From Thalassobacillus cyri (GTDB lineage: Bacteria > Bacillota > Bacilli > Bacillales > Halobacillaceae): a stretch of DNA of 64,000 nucleotides. This document shows positions 54,810 to 63,581 of this stretch, piece by piece. Location: assembly GCF_900107755.1 (NCBI RefSeq), contig NZ_FNQR01000004.1, positions 1-64,000 of the forward strand, read 5' to 3'. Every line of letters begins with the position of its first letter. The first letter of the stretch is position 1. The position numbers were made by a program, and so were the translations under genes. The notes under the pieces were generated by a model. It saw nothing but the letters and a program-made list of their open reading frames with translations, was not told where the DNA came from and did no database searches.

Positions 54810-56432
54810 TTGAAAAATAATCCAGATATCATTAAACAAAAGATTATTAATGGTGAGACTTCCTTGGGTATTGAATTTGGATCGACGCGTATAAAAACCG
54901 TGTTGATTGATAATCGTTTTGAAACCATAGCTTCTGGAAGTTATGAGTGGGAAAACCGTTTGGAAAACGGATATTGGACATACCATTTAGAGGAAATTAT
55001 CAATGGGCTACAAGAAGCTTATAGTGGTATGAAGCAACAGGTTGAACGCAATTATAGAATTACTATTCAGAAAATTGGTTCTATTGGAATTTCTGCAATG
55101 ATGCATGGCTATATGGCTTTTGACAATAAAGGTGATCTACTTGTTCCATTTCGAACCTGGCGTAATGCAACCACCAGTGTTGCAGCCAACAAGTTAACTG
55201 ATCAATTTCAATTCAATATTCCGGAACGGTGGAGTATCGCGCACCTTTATCAAGCGATATTAGATGAGGAGGAACATTTACCACGGGTTGATTATATCAC
55301 TACATTAGCTGGATTTATTCACTGGTTACTAAGTGGTAATAAAGCAATTGGGATTGGAGATGCCTCCGGAATGTTTCCGATTGATGAATCAACGCAAGAT
55401 TACAATGAATCGATGGTGAAGCAGTTTGATGTACTAATTGCTAACCAAAGCTATCCCTGGAAACTGAAAGATATTCTTCCTACAGTTTATCTATCGGGTG
55501 AACAAGCAGGTGAACTAACAGAAGTGGGAACAAAAGTTCTGGATAAATCAGAAAATTTGGAACCAGGAATTCCGCTCTGTCCGCCAGAAGGGGATGCTGG
55601 AACGGGGATGGTTGCTACAAACAGTGTGAGGAAACGTACCGGGAACGTCTCCGTAGGTACTTCAGTTTTTGCCATGATTGTGTTGGAGAAAGAACTTTCA
55701 ACTGTACATCCGGAAATCGATCTGGTAACCACACCAAGTGGTAGTCCAGTTGGAATGGTTCATGCAAATAACTGTTCCAGTGACATCAATGCCTGGATCG
55801 GATTGTTCCGAGAATTTTATGAAGCGATGGGACAAAAGGTTGAAACGAATGAGTTATTCACTGTGATGTTGAACAAAGCTTTGGAAGCTGACCCGGATGG
55901 TGGAGGTTTGCTTAGCTATGGATATTTCTCCGGTGAAAATATAACAGGATTTGAAGAAGGCCGGCCACTATTTGTTCGCTCCCCGGAGAGTAATTTTAAC
56001 TTAGCAAACTTTATGCGGATCAATCTTTTTACTGCCTTTGGTGCTTTGAAAATTGGAATGGATATTTTAACAAAGGAAGAAAATGTTGAGATTGATAGCA
56101 TTCTAGCTCATGGTGGTTTATTTAAAACCCCGGTTGTCGGCCAAAAGATTGTTGCGGCTGCAATGAAAACTCCGGTTTCCGTTATGGCGACAGCTGGAGA
56201 AGGCGGTGCCTGGGGAATTGCTATTCTAGCTTCTTACATGATGAACAAAGATCAAAAAGAAAGTTTAGGATATTTTCTCGATAAAAAAGTCTTTACTGGA
56301 GTTGAGGTAAAAGAAATGTATCCAGATCGATTGGATGTGAAAGGATTTGAAACATTCATAGAACGATACAAAGAAGGATTAGTGATTGAACGAGCCGCAA
56401 TAGATAATCTAGTGGAAAGCGAGAGGGATTGA
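54810..56432 (+). CDS. araK: L-ribulokinase, AraK-type FGGY kinase
   Basis: A 540-aa FGGY-family kinase. It opens with LGIEFGSTRIKTVLID (ATP/phosphate loop) and contains GISAMMHGYMAFD, FRTWRNATT, the GDASGMFPID segment and C-terminal AHGGLFKTPVVGQ. It is not the classical AraB, which starts with the VDFGT type motif; it matches the separate clostridial/lactobacillal kinase group shown to act as ribulokinase (AraK) in Clostridium acetobutylicum. Position ahead of araD and araA fits phosphorylation of L-ribulose. TTG start with AGAGAGGAG upstream. Confidence 0.85.
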   Translation: MKNNPDIIKQKIINGETSLGIEFGSTRIKTVLIDNRFETIASGSYEWENRLENGYWTYHLEEIINGLQEAYSGMKQQVERNYRITIQKIGSIGISAMMHGYMAFDNKGDLLVPFRTWRNATTSVAANKLTDQFQFNIPERWSIAHLYQAILDEEEHLPRVDYITTLAGFIHWLLSGNKAIGIGDASGMFPIDESTQDYNESMVKQFDVLIANQSYPWKLKDILPTVYLSGEQAGELTEVGTKVLDKSENLEPGIPLCPPEGDAGTGMVATNSVRKRTGNVSVGTSVFAMIVLEKELSTVHPEIDLVTTPSGSPVGMVHANNCSSDINAWIGLFREFYEAMGQKVETNELFTVMLNKALEADPDGGGLLSYGYFSGENITGFEEGRPLFVRSPESNFNLANFMRINLFTAFGALKIGMDILTKEENVEIDSILAHGGLFKTPVVGQKIVAAAMKTPVSVMATAGEGGAWGIAILASYMMNKDQKESLGYFLDKKVFTGVEVKEMYPDRLDVKGFETFIERYKEGLVIERAAIDNLVESERD

Positions 56433-56433
56433 T

Positions 56434-57129
56434 GTGTTAGAACAACTAAAAGAAGAAGTGTTCCAAGCAAACTTAGAATTGCCAAAGCAGGGACTTGTGA
56501 AATATACGTGGGGAAATGCAAGTGCGATTGATCGTGAAAGCGGCCTATTCGTAATTAAACCAAGTGGTGTGGATTATAAAAGTATGAAAGCCAGTGATAT
56601 GGTGGTTGTTGATTTAGAAGGCAATGTGGTGGAAGGAGAATTAAATCCATCATCAGATACACCGACTCATGCAGTACTTTATAAGCATTATTCAGCAATC
56701 GGTGGCATTGCACACACTCACTCAACCTGGGCGACAATCTGGGCTCAAGCAGGTCTTGATATTCCAGCGATGGGAACCACTCATGCAGACACATTTTACG
56801 GTTCTGTACCTTGTGCCCGTTACTTGACACAAGAGGAGATTGACCGTGGTTACGAAGCAGAAACTGGTAATGTGATCATTGAAGCATTTGAAGAGCGCGG
56901 GTTAGATATCTTAGCGGTTCCCGGTGTCATACTGCATGGTCATGCTCCGTTTACCTGGGGAAAAGATGTGAAATCTGCGGTAATGAACAGTGTGGTTCTA
57001 GAGGAAGTCTCGAAAATGAATTTATTTGCGCGGGAATTAAATCACTTTGCTAAAGAATTACCACAGCGTATTTTAGATAAACACTATTTACGAAAACACG
57101 GAGAAAATGCTTATTACGGGCAAAAGTAA
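56434..57129 (+). CDS. araD: L-ribulose-5-phosphate 4-epimerase AraD
   Basis: A 231-aa class II aldolase/epimerase that turns L-ribulose 5-phosphate into D-xylulose 5-phosphate. Zinc ligands are visible in THSTWAT (preceded by HTH) and HGHAPFTWG, and the substrate segment is KYTWGNASAID near the start. Length matches AraD exactly. The GTG start lies 1 bp after the araK stop, with GAGAGGGA inside the end of that gene. Confidence 0.95.
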   Translation: MLEQLKEEVFQANLELPKQGLVKYTWGNASAIDRESGLFVIKPSGVDYKSMKASDMVVVDLEGNVVEGELNPSSDTPTHAVLYKHYSAIGGIAHTHSTWATIWAQAGLDIPAMGTTHADTFYGSVPCARYLTQEEIDRGYEAETGNVIIEAFEERGLDILAVPGVILHGHAPFTWGKDVKSAVMNSVVLEEVSKMNLFARELNHFAKELPQRILDKHYLRKHGENAYYGQK

Positions 57130-57159
57130 AAAAATTTAAATGAAGAAAAGAGGGTTACT

Positions 57160-58584
57160 ATGTCAGCAATAGAAAAAAAAGAATTTTGGTTTATCGTAGG
57201 ATCACAACATCTTTATGGGGAAGAAGCGTTAGCAGAAGTAAAAGCACACGCACAAACAATGACAGATGCTTTAAATGAAAGCGGTGTTTTACCTTACCCA
57301 GTCATATTGCAAGATTTAGCTGTTAATACAGATAAAATTACGAATATAATGAAAGAAGTTAATTATCGTGACGAGGTTGCAGGTGTCATTACTTGGATGC
57401 ATACTTTCTCTCCTGCGAAAATGTGGATTCGTGGAACAAAATTATTACAAAAACCATTACTTCATCTAGCAACACAATTTAACGAAAGTATTCCATGGGA
57501 ATCGATTGATATGGACTTCATGAACCTTAACCAATCTGCTCATGGTGACCGGGAGTATGGATTTATCAATGCCCGTTTAAACAAAAAAAATAAAGTTGTC
57601 GTAGGTCATTGGGAACGTGCTGAAGTCCAAAAGCAAATTGCAGAGTGGATGGACGTAGCGGTTGCTTATAACGAAAGTTTTAACATCAAAGTCGCTCGCT
57701 TCGGTGACAATATGCGTCACGTTGGTGTGACCGAAGGAGATAAAGTGGAAGCACAAATTCAATTTGGGTGGACCGTAGACTACTTTGGTATTGGAGATCT
57801 TGTTCAATACGTGGATGCTGTTAAAGACGGTGAAGTTGATGCTCTGTTTGAAGAATATGCAGGGCTTTATGAATTTGATTATGGTACTTACAGGAAAGAA
57901 AATTGGGAAGCCAGCGTAAAAGTACAAGCAAAGTACGAAATCGCCATTAAACGTTTCCTTGATGAAGGTGGTTACAATGCCTTCACAACTAACTTTGAAG
58001 ATTTATACGGTATGAAACAGCTTCCCGGCCTTGCAGTTCAACGTTTAATGGCACAGGAATATGGCTTTGCTGCTGAAGGAGATTGGAAGACTGCGGCACT
58101 CGATCGCTTACTCAAAGTGATGAGCCATAACCAATCAACTGGCTTTATGGAAGATTACACATATGAATTAGCAGCTGGTCAAGAAGCAATTCTTCAATCA
58201 CATATGCTTGAAGTAGATCCAACTCTAGCAAGCAACAAACCCAAAATTGTGGTGTCTCCATTAGGAATCGGTGATCGAGAAGATCCAGCACGTTTAGTAT
58301 TTGACGGTAAAGCTGGAGACGGTGTGGTTGTTTCAATGGCTGACTTTGGTACTCATTACAAGCTTTTGATCAACGAAGTTGCTGCATTTGAGCCGACTAT
58401 TCCAGCTCCAAAACTTCCAGTAGCCCGTATACTATGGGAGGTTAAACCAAACTTTCATGATGGCGTTAAAGCCTGGATAGAAAATGGTGGCGGTCACCAT
58501 ACTGTTGTTTCATTAAATTTAACAACTGACCAAATGATAGCTTATGCCACACTGGTTGACTTAGAATACGTTGTTATTAAATAA
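57160..58584 (+). CDS. araA: L-arabinose isomerase AraA
   Basis: A 474-aa Mn2+-dependent isomerase converting L-arabinose to L-ribulose. It begins with FWFIVGSQHLYGEEAL and has TWMHTFSPAKMWI, HLATQFNESIPW, the C-terminal metal region with GFMEDYTYE and the final ENGGGHHTV motif. The length is typical. It is last in the araK-araD-araA operon (order differs from B. subtilis araABD) and is followed by a hairpin. Confidence 0.97.
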   Translation: MSAIEKKEFWFIVGSQHLYGEEALAEVKAHAQTMTDALNESGVLPYPVILQDLAVNTDKITNIMKEVNYRDEVAGVITWMHTFSPAKMWIRGTKLLQKPLLHLATQFNESIPWESIDMDFMNLNQSAHGDREYGFINARLNKKNKVVVGHWERAEVQKQIAEWMDVAVAYNESFNIKVARFGDNMRHVGVTEGDKVEAQIQFGWTVDYFGIGDLVQYVDAVKDGEVDALFEEYAGLYEFDYGTYRKENWEASVKVQAKYEIAIKRFLDEGGYNAFTTNFEDLYGMKQLPGLAVQRLMAQEYGFAAEGDWKTAALDRLLKVMSHNQSTGFMEDYTYELAAGQEAILQSHMLEVDPTLASNKPKIVVSPLGIGDREDPARLVFDGKAGDGVVVSMADFGTHYKLLINEVAAFEPTIPAPKLPVARILWEVKPNFHDGVKAWIENGGGHHTVVSLNLTTDQMIAYATLVDLEYVVIK

Positions 58585-58585
58585 C

Positions 58586-58608
58586 GCCTCTACCCTGCAG
58601 GGAGAGGC
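58586..58608 (+). terminator. Terminator of the ara operon
   Basis: GCCTCT-A-CCC, loop TGCA, GGG-AGAGGC (58586-58608), followed by a T-containing stretch. Confidence 0.7.
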
Positions 58609-58751
58609 TTACTTTCCAGCAATCGTTTTGTTTATCATTGTTTTCAGTGGAAAATGAAAGCTTATAGGGTGAAAAATGAAAGAACACAAGGACCATTTGG
58701 TTATGAAGTCACACTATCTACAGTTTAGGGAGAATCAATTGAAGAATAAAA

Positions 58752-58901
58752 ATGATAAGTTTATGTTGGATGAATCATGTTACCAAACTTCTTTTACTTA
58801 AATTTACATGGAGGAGCCCTGGGTTCGATGAGGAATATTGTTGCTATGAAGTGAATGAGGCAGATCCAAATGTATCAGTTGTCTTTAAGGAGCAGCAATA
58901 A
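58752..58901 (+). pseudogene. 49-codon ORF, probable gene remnant
   Basis: ATG 58752 to TAA 58899-58901, followed 28 bp later by a terminator-like hairpin (58930-58962). The translation has no recognised motif (KFTWRSPGFDEEY and EADPNVSVVFKEQQ segments). The ribosome site is weak. An ORF end plus its own terminator inside a 700-bp gap suggests the tail of a gene whose front was lost. It could also be chance. Confidence 0.25.
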
Positions 58902-58929
58902 GAAAGTCTAAAATAATTACAAGATTTTA

Positions 58930-58962
58930 ACGCGGCAGGGATTGGAATGTTAACTGTCGCGT
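58930..58962 (+). terminator. Terminator-like hairpin in the araA to sensor gap
   Basis: ACGCGGCAG (58930-58938) pairs with CTGTCGCGT (58954-58962) with one wobble, followed by ATTTTATT. No intact gene precedes it. The remaining sequence to 59285 is A+T-rich with short meaningless frames and should hold the promoter of the second sensor operon, which I could not place. Confidence 0.5.
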
Positions 58963-59268
58963 ATTTTATTACATATAAGAACTTTTATACTAGACCGTCT
59001 TAAAGATGATCTAATGCAGATTACGAGACCATTCGTTCAGCAATTATCAACCTTGTGAGGGCTGTTGCGGATTAGTTTCAAAAGCAGAATTAGGTAACTA
59101 ATTGGGGTTCCAGTTTTTTTCTGAACTTTAACTAAAAAAATCTTTCTACTGTTCTTGTTTTCTTTGATTTACAGTTATTTTCCAATTCCGATGCAGATAA
59201 AATTAATCTTAGTTAAGAGTATACATATTAGAAAACTATTATTAAAAGCGATTCATCTCTACTGTTTT

Positions 59269-59283
59269 TGAAAGGGGTTACAA
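59269..59283 (+). repeat. 15-bp leader shared by two sugar-binding protein genes
   Basis: TGAAAGGGGTTACAA occurs here and again at 63565-63579, each time just before a sugar-binding protein start. It contains the ribosome site (GAAAGGGG). In both copies an upstream in-frame start would add the same residues (MKGVT). Confidence 0.7.
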
Positions 59284-59285
59284 AA

Positions 59286-60281
59286 ATGAAAAAGCTGCTT
59301 TTCCTCTATCTTCTGTTAATCGGTCTATTTGTAGCATATGTATATAATTATCAAAAAGAAGATTCTTCCACACGTGAATGGACTGAAAATGAGTTGAAAG
59401 GTAGTATGGATGAAACCTATGTAATGGTAACGTTTCAAGTGGGGATAGATTATTGGAAACGAGCACTAAAAGGCTTTGAAGATGCGGCGGAAGCAATGAA
59501 TGTTTCGGTGGAATTTCGAGGTGCTATGCAATACGACGTAAATGAAGAGATTACTGCTCTTGAACAAGTAATCGCAAGAAAACCTGCAGGGATTGCTGTA
59601 TCAACAATGGATCCAGAAGCATTAACCCCTGTAATTAATAAGGCAGTTGAAGCTGGTATCCCCGTTGTTATGTTTGATGCCGATGCACCAAAAAGTAAAG
59701 CCTATTCTTTTTTGGGAACTGATAATTACAACGCTGGAGTGGAAGCAGCTCATAAAATGGCGGAATTACTAAATGAAGAGGGGAAACTAGGAGTTATTAC
59801 GCAGCCACATCAGTTAAATCAGCAGGAGCGGACACAAGGTTTTCAAGATACTATCTATTCTGATTACCCTGATATGAACGTGGTTTCTATTAAGGATGGC
59901 AGAGGGGATCAAATGCTATCCAAAGAAGCAGCACAAGAAATGATGAAGGAGTATGCAAATCTGACTGGAATTTTTGTTACAGAAGCAGTTGGTGGAGTTG
60001 GAGTTGGAAAAGCAGTCTTAGCCAATGAGCGTCAAGACACTATGAAAATTATTAGTTTTGATACAGATAAAGGAACCCTCGATATGGTTAAAGATGGTCT
60101 TATTTCTGCCACATTGGCCCAAGGGACATGGGAGATGGGATATTGGTCTCTGCAATTTCTATTTCACTTAAATCATGGCCTCGTGGAACAAGTAGATGAA
60201 AAAGCACCATTGCCACGCTTTGTGGATACAGGGGTAACGATTGTAACGAAGGAAAATGTAGATTCTTTTTATCCTAAATAA
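59286..60281 (+). CDS. Membrane-anchored sugar-binding protein of the second three-component sensor
   Basis: A 331-aa type I periplasmic-binding fold held by one N-terminal span (LLFLYLLLIGLFVAYVY) rather than a lipobox. Conserved parts are VMVTFQVGIDYWKRALKGF, GIAVSTMDPEALTPVI, MFDADAPKSKAYSFLGTDN and SFDTDKGTLDM. It is a clear homologue of the lipoprotein at 32225-33202. Encoded directly before a YesM/LytS kinase and AraC-type regulator, it matches the XylFII-LytS-YesN layout. ATG 59286 is chosen because GAAAGGGG lies about 8 nt upstream. Ligand probably a pentose. Confidence 0.87.
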   Translation: MKKLLFLYLLLIGLFVAYVYNYQKEDSSTREWTENELKGSMDETYVMVTFQVGIDYWKRALKGFEDAAEAMNVSVEFRGAMQYDVNEEITALEQVIARKPAGIAVSTMDPEALTPVINKAVEAGIPVVMFDADAPKSKAYSFLGTDNYNAGVEAAHKMAELLNEEGKLGVITQPHQLNQQERTQGFQDTIYSDYPDMNVVSIKDGRGDQMLSKEAAQEMMKEYANLTGIFVTEAVGGVGVGKAVLANERQDTMKIISFDTDKGTLDMVKDGLISATLAQGTWEMGYWSLQFLFHLNHGLVEQVDEKAPLPRFVDTGVTIVTKENVDSFYPK

Positions 60282-60305
60282 AAAGTTGAGAATGGATTGA
60301 TTAAA

Positions 60306-62123
60306 ATGAAGCGCTGGATTCAAATAAATAATTTACCCATCCGCTATAAATTGATTTCTCACTTTTTACTCATCAGTATAATCCCAATTATTTGTCTTGG
60401 ATTATTGATCAATTGGAGCATTGAACGGGTCTTAGAGGATCAAGCGAATGAAAATACGCTTCAGCTTATCAGTAAGGTGAACAAAACGTTTGAATTTTAT
60501 ATAAACAACATGCAGAGTATTACTTATTTTATTGGATTCAATGAGAACGTGCAGCATTTTTTTGATCCAGGAGCCGAACAAGCTGCATCGACCGAATATG
60601 ATATCCAAGAGTTTCTCCGTAACTTTACTATGCTCTCCCCAGAAGTGGCGGGGATATTGGTTGTGAACAATAAGGGGAATTACATTAGTAATGAATTTTA
60701 TTCGCCACCGAGTCAAGATTTAACAAAGGAAGCTTGGTATAAAAAAGCAGTTGAAAATGAAGGGATCTTTACGATTATTGGTCAACCTGAAGGGCGAAGT
60801 TTATCCTCGGTAGTAAATTACAAAAATGACGAAGTGGTCACCGTTGTTCGTGCACTATTAAATCCAAAAACACAGAAAGTAAATGGGGTTATTTTAATAG
60901 ACTTAAAATTACGGGTAATTGAGGAAACATTAGATAATGTTAAATTAGAAAAAACGGGTTATCTGATGGTTGTTGATGATCAAGGTCATAACATTTATCA
61001 GCCATCTGACCCTTTGATTGAAAAAGTTCCCATTGAATGGTTAGAAGGAAAAAAGTCTGGTACCTTTTCAAAAGAATATAATTCCCAAAAACTACAATTT
61101 ATTTTTCAAAAATCTCCATTTGCAAATTGGACAACGATAGGTGTGTTTCCTGCGGCAGAAACGGTTTTTGAGATGCGTGAAATTCAGTTTTATTTAGTAA
61201 TTTTTGCTTTTATCATCATGTTTTTTGGTATTGGGGTATCTTATTTCTTAGCTAAATCAATTTCGACACCGATCACCCAATTAATGATGTTCATGCGAAA
61301 AGCTGAGGGTGGAGATCTTGGTGTTCGTTACAAGGAAAAACGAGATGATGAGATAGGGATGCTCGGACGTAGTTTTAATAAAATGTTGACACAAATGAAT
61401 CAATTGCTTCGACTTACCAAGCGGCAAGAAAGGGAAAAGCGAGAAGCAGAGTTTAGAAGTTTGCAAGCAAATATAAATCCACATTTTTTATATAATACGC
61501 TAGATACGATTCAGTGGATGGCAAGAAAACAAAAGGCTACAGATGTAGCAGAACTAGTGGAGTCTTTGGCGACATTATTTCGGATTGGTCTAAGTAAAGG
61601 TCAAGATATGATTCCTTTAAATAGAGAAATAGAACACGTAGAAAGCTATCTTAAGATACAATATTCCAGGTACCGTGAAAAATTAAACTATCATTTTCAT
61701 TTGGATGAAGAAGTATGTCATCTATATGTTTTAAAATTTATATTACAGCCAATCATTGAAAACGCTATTTATCATGGGATTAAAGAGCGGCGTGGTCCCG
61801 GACTTATCGATGTGACTGCACAAGAAAAAGAAGGAAAACTCTCCATTCTTATTCAGGATGATGGAGCCGGTATGTCTGAAAAGCAGCTCTCAGAAATGCG
61901 TCAAGCATTGAGTGAGGCTGTTGAGAGGACAGATAACAAAAGAGAAACAAGGAATAAAAAGGGCTATGGAATGTTAAATGTCCAGGCTCGTATAAAGCTG
62001 GCCTTTGGAGAGGGCTATGGGATATATGTGGATAGTAAAGAAAAAGTCGGTACAAAAGTCGAAATATTGTTACCACTACAAGAAGGATATGGGATGGTAA
62101 AAGGGGAGGGAAGTAATGGGTAG
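60306..62123 (+). CDS. Membrane sensor histidine kinase of the second three-component sensor
   Basis: A 605-aa kinase: TM1 about 17-37, extracellular dCache-like sensor, TM2 about 292-317, HAMP (to about 370), His_kinase with the phospho-His in INPHFLYNTLDTI near 390, and HATPase with PIIENAIYHGIK, DDGAGM and GYGMLNVQARI. Same architecture as the kinase at 34756-36528. ATG 60306 fits the GAGAATGGA site better than TTG 60297. It overlaps the regulator gene by 8 bp. Confidence 0.93.
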   Translation: MKRWIQINNLPIRYKLISHFLLISIIPIICLGLLINWSIERVLEDQANENTLQLISKVNKTFEFYINNMQSITYFIGFNENVQHFFDPGAEQAASTEYDIQEFLRNFTMLSPEVAGILVVNNKGNYISNEFYSPPSQDLTKEAWYKKAVENEGIFTIIGQPEGRSLSSVVNYKNDEVVTVVRALLNPKTQKVNGVILIDLKLRVIEETLDNVKLEKTGYLMVVDDQGHNIYQPSDPLIEKVPIEWLEGKKSGTFSKEYNSQKLQFIFQKSPFANWTTIGVFPAAETVFEMREIQFYLVIFAFIIMFFGIGVSYFLAKSISTPITQLMMFMRKAEGGDLGVRYKEKRDDEIGMLGRSFNKMLTQMNQLLRLTKRQEREKREAEFRSLQANINPHFLYNTLDTIQWMARKQKATDVAELVESLATLFRIGLSKGQDMIPLNREIEHVESYLKIQYSRYREKLNYHFHLDEEVCHLYVLKFILQPIIENAIYHGIKERRGPGLIDVTAQEKEGKLSILIQDDGAGMSEKQLSEMRQALSEAVERTDNKRETRNKKGYGMLNVQARIKLAFGEGYGIYVDSKEKVGTKVEILLPLQEGYGMVKGEGSNG

Positions 62124-63318
62124 ATTGAAGGTGTTAATTGCCGATGATGAATTTATTATACGCGACGGTATTCTGTCTTCCATTAACTGGGAACAGTATG
62201 AAATGGAAGTGGTCGGAGAAGCAGAAGATGGAGAGGAAGCAGTTGAATTAGCATTGGAGCTTCAGATTGATATCCTATTAGTTGATTTAAACATGCCGAT
62301 CATGAATGGTATTACTGTAATGAAGATATTAAAAGAGCAATTACCAAAGTGCAAAATGGTGGTCATATCTGGTTATGATGAGTTTCGGTATGCGCAGGAA
62401 GCGATACGCTTGCAAGTAGCAGATTATTTATTAAAACCTGTGAACCCAGAAAAACTTTCGAATCTAATCCATGAGATAAAGCAACAGATTGATACCGAGG
62501 TAAACCAAGAAACGTACTTAAAACAAGCAGAAAACCAAATAAAGAAAAACCATGCACAACTCAAGCAACGGTTTTTTCAAGATTGGATAGAAGGTCATTT
62601 AGCAAACGAAGAAATTAAGAAGCAATTACAGTTTTTGAACTTACCAGTAAGGGTACCTATGCAATACATTATTATAAAATGTCCTAAGTTTCACCATAAT
62701 CAAACGCTTATGCAAGAGAATGATCGACAAGTCTATTTATTCGCAGTTGAAAATATAATAGGGGAATTGCTAGAGTCAAAACGTGCTGCTGTATTCCGGG
62801 ACAGGTCAGACTTACTTAATGTCTGTTTATGGGAGCAGGTGACATCAGAAGAAGTAGTACAAATAGAAGAAGCGATTAAGGAATACTTAAATATAACTGT
62901 TTTTTGGCACCTTGAAACCATCATTGATGAGGATTTATCTACCTTATATGAAGTTTATGATCAATGCAAAACGCAAATACATAAGAAAACAAGATTATCT
63001 CCAATTGTTAAGCAAGCTAAGGCCTATGTTCAACAGCATTACCAGGACTCATCTCTGACCTTAGAAAGAGTTGCAGAGGAATTGCATGTCACAACAGTCT
63101 ATTTGAGTCGTTTGATGAAACAAGAGCTAGGTATTTCTTATATTGGTTTATTAACACAGTTGCGTATCAACAAAGCAACTGATTTATTGAAAACAACTGA
63201 CATGCCGATTCGAAATATTGCAGAAGAAGTTGGATATGAATCCCAGCATTACTTTAGTACTGCGTTCAAAAAAGTCGTCGGTATTTCACCTAAGCAATTA
63301 AAAAAACTAACCACATAG
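62116..63318 (+). CDS. AraC-type response regulator of the second three-component sensor
   Basis: A 400-aa YesN-type regulator: receiver with phospho-Asp57 in ILLVDLNMPIMNG, a shorter middle region than its counterpart at 33240-34781, and the C-terminal AraC helix-turn-helix pair (YVQQHYQDSSLTLERVAEEL, LSRLMKQELGISYIGLL, YESQHYFSTAFKKVVG). It overlaps the kinase by 8 bp. The likely target is the sugar transporter operon starting at 63582. GGGGAGGGAAG precedes the ATG. Confidence 0.92.
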   Translation: MGRLKVLIADDEFIIRDGILSSINWEQYEMEVVGEAEDGEEAVELALELQIDILLVDLNMPIMNGITVMKILKEQLPKCKMVVISGYDEFRYAQEAIRLQVADYLLKPVNPEKLSNLIHEIKQQIDTEVNQETYLKQAENQIKKNHAQLKQRFFQDWIEGHLANEEIKKQLQFLNLPVRVPMQYIIIKCPKFHHNQTLMQENDRQVYLFAVENIIGELLESKRAAVFRDRSDLLNVCLWEQVTSEEVVQIEEAIKEYLNITVFWHLETIIDEDLSTLYEVYDQCKTQIHKKTRLSPIVKQAKAYVQQHYQDSSLTLERVAEELHVTTVYLSRLMKQELGISYIGLLTQLRINKATDLLKTTDMPIRNIAEEVGYESQHYFSTAFKKVVGISPKQLKKLTT

Positions 63319-63322
63319 AAGG

Positions 63323-63366
63323 GGCTGCCCTATAAGTCTGTAATAGACTTATAGGGCAGCCTTTTT
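63323..63366 (+). terminator. Terminator of the second sensor operon
   Basis: A perfect 17-bp stem (63323-63339 with 63345-63361), loop GTAAT, then TTTTT. Confidence 0.95.
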
Positions 63367-63564
63367 GTTATTGTTAATACCGGAAAAGTGGGTCTGGAAA
63401 ACGATTCCCTATCGAGTTCAATCTCCTACAAGATATACCCTGAAAAGTATCGTTTTTTACAATCAGGTTAAATTTTTATAAAAACAGTTTAATTTTATGT
63501 AAAGCCTTACATTGGAAATGTTGATATTCTATAAACAAGCTTAAATTTTTAAAAAAACAAAAAA

Positions 63565-63579
63565 TGAAAGGGGTTACAA
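63565..63579 (+). repeat. Second copy of the 15-bp binding-protein leader
   Basis: Identical to 59269-59283 (TGAAAGGGGTTACAA), again supplying the ribosome site of a sugar-binding protein gene. Confidence 0.7.
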
Positions 63580-63581
63580 TT

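Noticed and set aside
59220-59270. cre site before the second sensor operon
   Set aside because: TTAAAAGCGATTCATC lacks the G and has one base too few in the right arm.
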